Part shown: positions 58,901-64,000 of the stretch, in pieces
Numbering within the stretch: the first letter of the stretch is position 1
Layout: the number at the start of each line of letters is the position of its first letter
Assembly (NCBI GenBank): GCA_030142905.1
Contig: JASJOG010000162.1
Location: forward strand, 458,001-522,000
Origin: Heliopora coerulea
Taxonomy: Eukaryota; Cnidaria; Anthozoa; Scleralcyonacea; Helioporidae
Reading direction: 5' to 3'
Length of the DNA: 64,000 nt
Translations under genes and position numbers: made by a program
The notes under the pieces: generated by a model
Seen by the model: the letters and a program-made list of their open reading frames with translations, nothing else
Told to the model about the DNA's origin: nothing
Databases searched by the model: none

Positions 58901-61900
58901 GAATGTGCAACACAAACTTCGGCATACTTTTGGCGGGAAATTTTTCGTGTTTGGATACTCTGATCCAGACACGTGTGTTAAACAATCAGAACCCGCGTGC
59001 GTTATATGTTATTTTATAATTACTTATTCCACAGTTCTGACTCACCTGTATTGTGGATCCGTGTTGACCCGGAAGTAAACCTGATTCGTAAAGTGAGCTT
59101 CGAACAACCTGACTTCATGTGGCACTTTCAACTGAGACACGAACGCGATGTGATTGCCCAAGCTGAGGTAAGGCTTGAACTGAATTGTTTGATTGAAATG
59201 AAGCCTTTCAACAGAAATTTCATAGAATATAGTGTGATATAACTTACAGAATGTAATTTTTGTTAAGATACTCATTAATATTTCCTTAAGAAAACACGGT
59301 ATGCTGTAAATTGGATACAGAACCGCCCTTATTTACATGAATTTCTCCTTCGATTTTTTCGATCAAAACATCCTGAAACTTCAAAATGGCTAGTAAACAT
59401 GGACATTTAAATGTATTCGTATTTTGAGAACGATACAATATTGGAACTAATATGTACCGCATGTACCGACCGAACCGTATGGGACTTGATGGCTCGCCTT
59501 CGGCTCGAACTATTATCTAAAATTTGTTTTTAGGACATTTTAAGTTAATGACACCAAAAGGATATACTCACATGGAGTGAAGTTCGACACGGTTCAGCCA
59601 TCATAGTTTCAACTATTCAAACGTTTGGTAACGCGTGAGCATTTTACTCGAAAGCAAGGTAGTTGTAAACAGGCGCGTAGTTTATTAGGGTGTGGGGGTA
59701 TGAGAGGGTACGACACGCCCCATTGCGAGAGTAATCGGGCAAAATTTGGTGAGGCAAAATAGATCAGAATTCCTTGCTGGGAAACCGAGGGTACACGATT
59801 CATGTCCTGAATGTGTGTCAAATTAAATTCGGGCAATTTTTGAAAGCATACAACATTTGGCCAAATTGAAGTCTTCGAGAGTTTCCCGTTTTGTTAGAGA
59901 TCTACAACCAGGGGCGTAGTTAATCCAATAAAAATTGGGTTAACTACGCCCCTGATTGTAGACCTTTAACAAAATGGCAAACTCCCGAAGACTTCAAGTC
60001 CATGAAAGCCGCGGTCTTTCAGGTATTTATGCCCCAAAGTTCCTTACACTGAAGACTCCTCTCTTTATTAAGCACTCCTGATGTTCCGAAGCTAAAACAT
60101 TATGGCTGTGTGGGAATACTGCAAATTTTGCCCACAGTGGTTGGTTATCGAAGTTAATGTCGCATCTTTTGCTTGCTTTTTAGGCAATAGGAAATTTAAG
60201 AAGTTTCCCAACACGCCAAACGATGGCAGCTTATATTGATATCGCGAAGCAGAAGGAATGTTTTTACAAAGTCCGCCTTCAAGCTATTGAAAGGCTAGCC
60301 AAGGTAATTGTCATTTTCAGACATCGAATTAAATTTAGTCCGGGCTTGATCGTAGCCCTAATATTTCTCGTATTTAGCTATCATCAAAAAGCTTTGCTTC
60401 GTGTGTTGGTGACTCATTTTCTATGGTTGTTCACAGCGATGTCATTCAGTATGAATTTGTCAGCAAGAATATTCTTCAAATTCGTGTTGCCCATTGAACC
60501 TCGAATTTGTGCGCTGGAATTTGTAATTTACCTGGAAGACATGTTCTTAACTGCTTTGTCGGTTAAAGGCTAGACATCCAAAGGCGCCATCTACGGAATG
60601 TGATTGTTGAATACGATTAGTCTTTCTGATGTATACGATTAAGTCAGTAGCGTTTTCATGACGTATTGCTACAATAGCGAGCGAATAGGAAGCAAGAATT
60701 TTGCGTTTGAGACAACATGGCATACGCTAGAACGACCAACTGTATGCGACAGTCTTATCCTCTGAACGGGCCCAAAGAGACTACCAGGTGGACTGTTGAC
60801 ACTTGGGGTCCTTGCGTTTCCTCCACAGCCATGCGCCACGTTACAACTCCCACCGACCCTGATCATTCCTGGGTTCCCACCCTGTAACTTTAAACTAACT
60901 TTACTCGCTGTATTTTTGAAGGAGGAACTGGTTTCTAGTATTCACTCAATTATGCCCACAGCTGACTGGATGTTTATCTACCCTGAGTCAGTTCTCCCAT
61001 AAACTCATGTTACCACTTTAAAAGAATATGTATGATTCATTATTTATTGCATGGCTCACGCAAAACTGACCCAATCAATTCTGGTATAATTCAGTTTTGT
61101 GAAAACGCTCGTGAAAGCTCTTCATGAAAATTTCATAACGTAAATGAATACTGCATCTCAAAAGAGGCGAAATCCGATTACGGCACTGCTATATTTGCTA
61201 TGAAGAGAAAATTTCATTACTAACTTGCCCTGCTAAAGTCAACTCGAAAAGTTTGCTTCGGCGTGATTTGAACTCGCATCTTGGGATTTCCAAACCGAAA
61301 CCGAAACTCTATCAGATGAACTACCGAGTCAATTGGGAGCAGTTTGTGCACTAAAGATTCTCGTGATAACTTAAACGCTATCCGTGAGGATTTAAGCGTT
61401 AAGCGTTTAACTTGTCACAGAATATCTGTTTAGTATCCCTTATAACTTTCTATATTATTTACCCGTATTTGTATAGCGAAGGGGAAAATAAATATATTCA
61501 CAAAAGTATTAAGTCCAGATAATTGATTCGAATATTGATTCCAAATTAATGCACATTATAGGTCAAAAGATTCCTCATAACATAATTATTTTACTTTCGC
61601 TACCCACCGATGCGCATGGGTTTTTGTTTCGCTATTTCAAGCGTAATTCTGAATTTAAGGATTAAACATTTGACCTTTTTTTTCAGCTTGGCAATGTCAG
61701 TGGGGAATCGTGGAACATTCATTTAACGATGATCTCTATGTTTCAAGATTTCTTCGGGTCTCAAGCGTGTCCCACCATAGTTAGATATAATAACTTCTCT
61801 GATTTTATTGACTATTTTGTCCAAAAGGTCAGTGACTTGTTAATTTTATTATAGACAACAGGACAATGTATTTCATTTCAAACTTTCAGCGTTAGAACTA

Positions 61901-63571
61901 TGTCTCCAGTCCACACGAAAGTCCATACTTTCGATTAGTGGATATTGAAGTTCTTATTTTTTAATCAACTCTTTAATGCTGGGTTACGCGAGCTAATGCT
62001 TCTTGATCAAATCAGCTTAATCCAAGCAATAAGGAACTGGTTTGAGCGAAAAAGCGGGAAAAGGAACGCTTTCTTTCACTGACCATGTCGAAGCATCGTG
62101 CACCAGAAAGGAAAAAAAATTGTTGCGGCGATAAGGTAGTTTATAGAAAAGTTATGAAGAATTGTACTGTTGATTAAAGTTAATGTCCTTCACCAAGTAT
62201 AATATAGATCGTTGAATAGAAAGGAAACCTTAAGTATCTGGAAGGCGCAATTTGTTAAGGCACGCCGTACATATCCGTCAAACCATAATTCAGGTAATAC
62301 TGAGATGCCATATACTTGATGACGTCATGCTTTTGCTATCGGCACCAAAGACTTTTTAGGCTTTTAATTGTAGGCTTCATGGTGATCTCAAAAGCTGTCA
62401 CGTCACGTTGTGACGCGTAAAGTTTATTGTAAGAACGAACCTAAAACAGTAGAATGAACAAACTGACCAGGAATAGAAGAAATTAATCTATGGCTAAAAA
62501 CCCATCCTATATTTTGTTTTGTTTTCTTTTTTTTAGCATTGATCCTTAATACCTACCCTGAAGGTCGCTGACATTTTAATCACATCATTAGTAACTGTTA
62601 AACTCAAGATTTCTAGGTTTCTTGAAATGCTCATTTACCATTTTCAGCCCCATGAGTGACATGATTATGTGATATCCAGTATGTGTCATTCAAATTTTAA
62701 TTTTATGCTCACCGTGACGTGTTTCTAACTTTTACTTTTCAGGCGCTGGTTTCTTGTATTGGATTTTGCAGAGATGTCCACGCGCAATGTCCTAAAGCTG
62801 TTGTACAGTTCCTCTTGGATCTGTTAAAGTACAATGACAATAGATTAAACAAGGTATTGTAACGAGTTATATGTGTCAACTAAAAGAGCGATATAAAGAT
62901 CGATGTAACGATTGTAAAAACCTAGAAATGTGCGTCCATATTATGATGGAGAGGATCTAGGAAATGATCATCGCCGCAATTTGTATTTGGTTTTGTGCAT
63001 ACTGATCACTGCTCTCTAGAGAAGACTGGATTCAGCATCCCATATTCGGAAAATGAAGCCAGAAGTGGATTCCGGTGGCCATTGCTAAAGGACCAACTGT
63101 GCGACTTCTGTATGGTCCATGCAGGGTTTTTGTTGGTAAAGCTGTCTTTTGGCCTACGAAGTCGTTCCATTTTGCCATAAAGAGGACCAGGAAATATTTT
63201 TGAAAGTGCTGGGCAAAAAGATTTACCACGACTTTGGTCCCTTAGTAATGGCGCAGGTCAAATTTCGCGGGCTTCATTTTCTAGGCCTTTCAAACAATAG
63301 GATGCTCGATCCAGTCTTCTTTAGAAATCGATGATACTGGTAGATGCGTTTTCAACGAATTCCACGGGGTATTTTCCAAAAAACACACTTTCATGTGACA
63401 GTCAACTTGTGGTGTAGGACAACAGATAGCATGGCACAATATCAGTGATATAGGATGAGACTAACTGAGTTTATCATGTTTCTAGTACTCAGACAGTTAC
63501 TACGTTAGTGCCATTATCAATGGTCTGATGAATACTGTAACAGCAACTGTGCCTTTGATAAGCACAGACAG
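36060..63571 (+). CDS. TAF2: TAF2, TFIID subunit 2 (22 exons, incomplete at both ends)
   Basis: TAF2 is the TFIID subunit that, with TAF1, contacts core-promoter DNA around the initiator. It acts in the nucleus during RNA polymerase II pre-initiation complex assembly. The exons (each listed separately) sum to 2,419 nt, about 806 codons, and every junction keeps frame. The protein shows the M1-aminopeptidase-like fold: [38 protein letters not shown], then [19 protein letters not shown], where a peptidase would have HExxH. The zinc site is therefore lost, as in other TAF2 proteins. After it come [54 protein letters not shown] and [20 protein letters not shown], then helical repeats. Human TAF2 is about 1,200 residues; the first coding exon is not identified and the last third is beyond the window. 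Introns carry many transposons. Identification rests on recall of TAF2 sequences. Confidence 0.95.
36113..38362 (+). other. TAF2 intron
   Basis: Nothing coding was recognised. A tRNA-like SINE fragment lies at its 3' end (about 38105-38165). Confidence 0.7.
38105..38165 (-). repeat. tRNA-like SINE fragment
   Basis: Read on the minus strand: GGTCGCGGGTTCGAATCACA (B box) preceded by an anticodon-arm-like segment. The acceptor 5' half is not recognisable. Confidence 0.5.
38363..38435 (+). CDS. TAF2: TAF2 exon
   Basis: Acceptor TTTCAG|GGC, donor TTAA|GTATCC. Encodes [20 protein letters not shown] then CKQL, matching the VGFVELTIFP...IKLNSKQ strand pair of TAF2. It ends one base into a codon. 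Confidence 0.88.
40840..40945 (+). CDS. TAF2: TAF2 exon
   Basis: Acceptor AAACAG|GG, donor AAAAA|GTACGT. Completes an Arg codon, then [20 protein letters not shown] and [15 protein letters not shown], aligned to RIYRVRINDLEAAF...VCHSESKQ. Phases fit both neighbours exactly. Only 21 bases of intron separate its donor from a MITE at 40967. Confidence 0.85.
40967..41565. mobile_element. MITE with CCGTRTTTACTCCA ends and TA target
   Basis: CCGTGTTTACTCCAATAGAC and the inverse of CCGTATTTACTCCAGAAGAC form the ends; TA lies on both sides (40965-40966, 41566-41567). The minus strand at 41226-41565 is open and ends in a very acidic tail ([10 protein letters not shown]), as at the C terminus of pogo/CENP-B-like transposases. 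It is probably a deletion derivative of such an element. Confidence 0.75.
42571..42757. mobile_element. MITE copy related to 52200
   Basis: GGGCCCGTTGACATGATAAG start; shares GTCGTCTTGAAGTATGCAAT and CGATTCGCCCGCTAATGTAG with the copy at 52200-52392. The right terminus is degraded. Confidence 0.6.
43325..43535. repeat. Three copies of TAGAAATCGGAGGAAG, one inverted
   Basis: Copies are at about 43326 (direct), 43427-43447 (inverted, GTGTTCTTCCTCCGATTTCTA) and 43512-43532 (direct). The last two form a 21-bp perfect stem around a 64-base loop, just 300 bases before a TAF2 acceptor. Confidence 0.75.
43840..44056 (+). CDS. TAF2: TAF2 exon
   Basis: Acceptor GTATTACAG|G, donor ACAGAG|GTATTT. Encodes [37 protein letters not shown] and [20 protein letters not shown], ending GNGTMTE; matches the GELCIKVP...FSLDQPKGGLHFVVPSVEGSMAE stretch of TAF2. 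Confidence 0.95.
44729..44772 (+). CDS. TAF2: TAF2 micro-exon
   Basis: 44 bases: [14 protein letters not shown] plus AG of the next Arg codon. Acceptor AACTTTAG|AGG, donor CCAG|GTAAAG. Corresponds to RGAHVFSCGYQNSTR. Confidence 0.93.
44869..44977 (+). CDS. TAF2: TAF2 exon
   Basis: Encodes [20 protein letters not shown] and [16 protein letters not shown]; the FPCxDxxxxxxxW strand is the M1-family hallmark shared by TAF2. Acceptor TTTATAG|G, donor CAG|GTGAGT. Confidence 0.97.
45007..45071. repeat. Hairpin in TAF2 intron
   Basis: GTTGCTTCATCTTAACAATA and its near-perfect inverse (TATTGTTACGATGAAGCAAT) flank a short loop around AATGGATAGAAATCCATT. Fold-back structure; origin unknown. Confidence 0.8.
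45492..45577 (+). CDS. TAF2: TAF2 exon
   Basis: [20 protein letters not shown] then APNIALAV; matches [29 protein letters not shown]. Acceptor TTTCCAG|GTT, donor GTAGG|GTAAGT. Confidence 0.96.
46221..46323 (+). CDS. TAF2: TAF2 exon
   Basis: [20 protein letters not shown] then [14 protein letters not shown]; nearly identical to vertebrate TAF2 here. Acceptor ATTCCAAG|T, donor AACGAG|GTATTT. Confidence 0.97.
46909..46963. repeat. (TA)n microsatellite in TAF2 intron
   Basis: 55 bases of uninterrupted AT dinucleotides. Confidence 0.98.
47249..47367 (+). CDS. TAF2: TAF2 exon
   Basis: [39 protein letters not shown]; the segment that carries GAMEN in M1 peptidases reads DASSYATLA, as expected of a non-peptidase TAF2. 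Acceptor TTTAAG|GTT, donor TACAG|GTAATT. Confidence 0.96.
47522..47790. repeat. Two tandem copies of a short repeat
   Basis: ACGAGGCGACAGCCCAGTGC (about 47524) and GCACGAGGCAATAGCCGAGT (about 47732), each followed by GATAAAGCACG and CGAGTTTTTTAA. A related TGATAAAGCACGGGCCGCTC occurs near 58560. Probably a degraded SINE or MITE. Confidence 0.6.
48050..48110. repeat. PLE 3'-end fragment
   Basis: TAAAGAAGAAACAAGACCCT then TCGAAACATGTA resembles the CTGAAGA...GAAACATGTA end of the PLE at 25461. Confidence 0.35.
48500..48570. repeat. LINE-like 3' tail with (TTA)n
   Basis: CTCGGTAAATAAAGTTATTA runs into ATT/TTA repeats, the look of a LINE 3' end. The preceding 330 bases are CT-rich with no readable protein. 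Confidence 0.45.
48918..50540 (-). pseudogene. LINE reverse transcriptase with restriction-like endonuclease
   Basis: Read on the minus strand: [17 protein letters not shown] (RT motif 4-type), then an in-frame stop, then [16 protein letters not shown] (the catalytic YMDD), [15 protein letters not shown] and [17 protein letters not shown]-type knuckle ([18 protein letters not shown]) follows, then after a TAG at 49260-49262 the endonuclease core (ARRPDIVIV, then NILDIAVP and [10 protein letters not shown]), ending at the stop at 48918. Order and motifs match the RLE-bearing LINE groups (R2/R4/NeSL/Hero-like). The frame is the same on both sides of the 49260 stop, so that break is a single substitution. 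Which RLE clade it belongs to I cannot decide by eye. Confidence 0.85.
50569..50600. repeat. (ATT)n microsatellite
   Basis: ATT repeats at the upstream border of the LINE. Confidence 0.9.
50968..51050. repeat. (GTAT)n/(GTTT) microsatellite
   Basis: GTAT tetramers with GTTT variants. Confidence 0.9.
51554..51667 (+). CDS. TAF2: TAF2 exon (dead zinc-site segment)
   Basis: [20 protein letters not shown] then [24 protein letters not shown] occupies the HExxHxxxG position of M1 peptidases without its histidines. Acceptor TTTCCCAAAG|C, donor ACTTG|GTAAGA. It follows a 4.2-kb intron. Confidence 0.97.
52200..52392. mobile_element. MITE with GGGCCCATTNACAYGA ends
   Basis: AAGGCCCATTCTCATGACAG at the left is mirrored by TATCGTGTTAATGGGCCCTT at the right. 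Related copy at 42571. It ends 78 bases before a TAF2 exon. Confidence 0.75.
52470..52569 (+). CDS. TAF2: TAF2 exon
   Basis: [20 protein letters not shown] then [13 protein letters not shown], matching [33 protein letters not shown]. Acceptor GTTATAG|G, donor GAGAG|GTAGGA. Confidence 0.97.
54067..54327 (+). CDS. TAF2: TAF2 exon with divergent serine-rich insert
   Basis: 87 codons, phase 0 at both ends. It starts [20 protein letters not shown], then a Ser/Thr-rich stretch ([19 protein letters not shown]), then [20 protein letters not shown] and [15 protein letters not shown]. The start and the [10 protein letters not shown] end match TAF2; the middle does not resemble the vertebrate sequence. 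Acceptor CTGTAG|GAG, donor CTGCAG|GTAATG. Confidence 0.93.
54442..54657. mobile_element. MITE with TTAGTATAATTACAC ends
   Basis: TTAGTATAATTACACAAGTG at the left, CACCTGTGTAATTATACTAA at the right. Fragments resembling it are near 34315. Confidence 0.75.
55215..55307 (+). CDS. TAF2: TAF2 exon
   Basis: [20 protein letters not shown] then [11 protein letters not shown]. Acceptor TTTTAACAG|GTT, donor ACAGGG|GTAAGG. Confidence 0.96.
55325..55553. repeat. (TTTC/TTCC)n pyrimidine tract
   Basis: About 230 bases of TTTC and TTCC tetramers beginning about 18 bases after a TAF2 donor; the long Phe-rich ORF across it is spurious. Confidence 0.96.
55730..55800. repeat. (GAT)n trinucleotide repeat
   Basis: GATGAT runs with AAT interruptions. 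Confidence 0.93.
55998..56384. repeat. (CTCAC)n/(CTCAA)n/(CTTAC)n minisatellite
   Basis: About 390 bases of pentamers in homogeneous blocks: CTTAC/CTTAT, then a long CTCAC block, then CTCAA, then CTTAC again. It ends about 27 bases before the acceptor of the TAF2 exon at 56412. Confidence 0.97.
56412..56473 (+). CDS. TAF2: TAF2 exon
   Basis: [20 protein letters not shown] plus TT. Acceptor TTTTTAG|TTC; donor GGTT|GTATCC. The nearer GT (ATG|GTTGTA) would create a stop with the next exon, so the later donor is right. Confidence 0.93.
56672..56783 (+). CDS. TAF2: TAF2 exon
   Basis: [20 protein letters not shown] then [17 protein letters not shown]; matches SGVVKFYGSFAFNRKRNVLELEIKQ. Acceptor GTTTTAG|A, donor ATG|GTTAGT. 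Confidence 0.96.
56937..57010. repeat. hAT-type terminal sequence
   Basis: CAGTGGCGGCGCCAGACATC is a typical hAT terminus. The opposite end was not found. Confidence 0.45.
57502..57611 (+). CDS. TAF2: TAF2 exon
   Basis: [20 protein letters not shown] then [16 protein letters not shown]. Acceptor CACCAG|GGA, donor AGACG|GTCAGT. Confidence 0.97.
57803..57868 (+). CDS. TAF2: TAF2 exon
   Basis: [20 protein letters not shown] then TM; basic patch followed by acidic stretch, as in RNKKKKIPLMNGEEVDMDLS. Acceptor CCGTAG|G, donor TGGA|GTAAGT. Confidence 0.96.
57869..59034 (+). other. TAF2 intron
   Basis: No gene. Contains small hairpins of the type GTGTTTGGATAC/GATCCAAACAC (58510 and 58950) and a GATAAAGCACG repeat piece near 58562. 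Confidence 0.6.
59035..59167 (+). CDS. TAF2: TAF2 exon
   Basis: [44 protein letters not shown]; the most conserved block of TAF2. Acceptor CCACAG|T, donor GCTGAG|GTAAGG. Confidence 0.98.
59868..59998. repeat. Fold-back with CAGGGGCGTAGTTAA core
   Basis: CAGGGGCGTAGTTAA and TTAACTACGCCCCTG flank a 16-base loop; outside them GAAGTCTTCGAGAGTTTCCC and its inverse continue the stem. CAG...CTG ends suggest a minimal hAT-type element inside a larger inverted duplication. Confidence 0.75.
60184..60303 (+). CDS. TAF2: TAF2 exon
   Basis: [40 protein letters not shown]. Start of the helical repeat region. Acceptor TTTTTAG|GCA, donor AAG|GTAATT. Confidence 0.96.
60304..61686 (+). other. TAF2 intron
   Basis: Contains a tRNA-like SINE remnant at about 61250-61400; otherwise nothing recognised. 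Confidence 0.6.
61250..61400 (-). repeat. tRNA-like SINE remnant
   Basis: On the minus strand GACTCGGTAGTTCATCTGAT (A-box region) and GATGCGAGTTCAAATCACGC (B box) are spaced as in a tRNA. A related copy is at 28801. Confidence 0.5.
61687..61827 (+). CDS. TAF2: TAF2 exon
   Basis: [47 protein letters not shown]. Acceptor TTTTTCAG|CTT, donor AAAAG|GTCAGT. Confidence 0.96.
62743..62853 (+). CDS. TAF2: TAF2 exon
   Basis: [37 protein letters not shown]; LDLxKYNDNRxNK is near invariant in TAF2. Acceptor CTTTTCAG|GCG, donor AAG|GTATTG. Confidence 0.97.
62854..63485 (+). other. TAF2 intron
   Basis: Nothing recognised. Confidence 0.5.
63486..63571 (+). CDS. TAF2: TAF2 exon (last in window)
   Basis: [28 protein letters not shown] plus AG. 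Acceptor GTTTCTAG|TAC, donor ACAG|GTAGGT. The gene continues past the right edge. Confidence 0.95.
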
Positions 63572-64000
63572 GTAGGTTTCTCAAAAGCTTTTCTGTTATA
63601 GTGAGAGCATGTTTTTAACTTTAATCAGTTGTGGAAATCCTTAAAATGCGTTTAATCAGTTTTCAATTTTAACATTGGTGGCACAGTGATCGTGTTCGTG
63701 TGTTTCACTTCTTTGACTTGGGTTCAGTCCATCTCCGAGCAGTTCAATTAAAGTTACCTTGGTCAATTAGTAAGAAGAGCGTTATCTTTTTAATCTGTAC
63801 CTAAAACCACTACCAGCTGAAAACTTGGAAAATTATTAAACAAAGCATACTTCGAATAATATTGACATCTCGAAACTCAAGATTTGAGTTGATAACAAGA
63901 TGAGATTGTCGTGAGATTGTAATGTTTCGACATTACTTCAAATTCATCTTCAGACAGAAGAGATCGAGGATTACTTTGAAATAAAGTTGAAATATTACGC
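63572..64000 (+). other. TAF2 intron, running off the window
   Basis: No further TAF2 exon was recognised before the edge. GTTTCGACATTACTTC near 63924 followed by ATCTTCAG resembles an inverted PLE 3' end. Confidence 0.5.

Noticed and set aside
1..64000. CRISPR arrays, operons, bacterial promoters
   Set aside because: The window is eukaryotic: spliced genes, LINE/PLE/hAT elements, and no regularly spaced repeats with unique spacers.

Overview
This window is animal nuclear DNA. It is AT-rich, its genes are broken by GT-AG introns, and it is crowded with eukaryotic transposons. The mix of degenerate Penelope-like (PLE), hAT, PIF/Harbinger-type, Tc1/mariner and LINE copies, together with the protein sequences, suggests an anthozoan cnidarian, most likely a stony coral. 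That assignment is inference from the sequence; no search was run.

Right half (about 36.0 to 63.6 kb, + strand): one host gene, TAF2 (TFIID subunit 2). I place 22 consecutive coding exons (2,419 nt, about 806 codons) whose splice phases all join without a break. They run from near the N terminus into the C-terminal helical region. The first coding exon is not identified, and the C-terminal third lies past the right edge. The introns hold an antisense RLE-type LINE (48.8-50.6 kb), several MITEs, microsatellites and a (CTCAC)n minisatellite.

Left third (minus strand): two exons that look like one class-3-lipase-type gene. The first exon is at 19836-20601 (ATG, coiled-coil N terminus, start of the hydrolase fold). 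A GHSTGG nucleophile-elbow exon lies 18.5 kb away at 1099-1346. The gap is packed with transposons: a PLE with a 12-bp TSD (2390-5003) carrying a Harbinger-type insert, tRNA-headed SINEs, a palindromic MITE, a hAT element with two nonsense codons, a PLE containing a hAT that contains a LINE, and a Tc1 derivative.

Middle (21.6 to 33.2 kb): a decayed transposon-type pair, a + strand SWIM/YqaJ-like gene facing a minus strand DDE_Tnp_4-like transposase. It is flanked by inverted copies of a module that recurs to 30.6 kb. Next come fold-back PLE and tRNA-SINE insertions with clear TSDs, and a PLE that was itself invaded by a perfectly palindromic PLE.

Most notable signals: the full TAF2 exon chain, including three small exons that no long ORF reveals; hammerhead-like motifs shared by several PLE copies; a shared TTTCCGCC tail on three PLEs; and repeated inverted-duplicate (fold-back) insertions.
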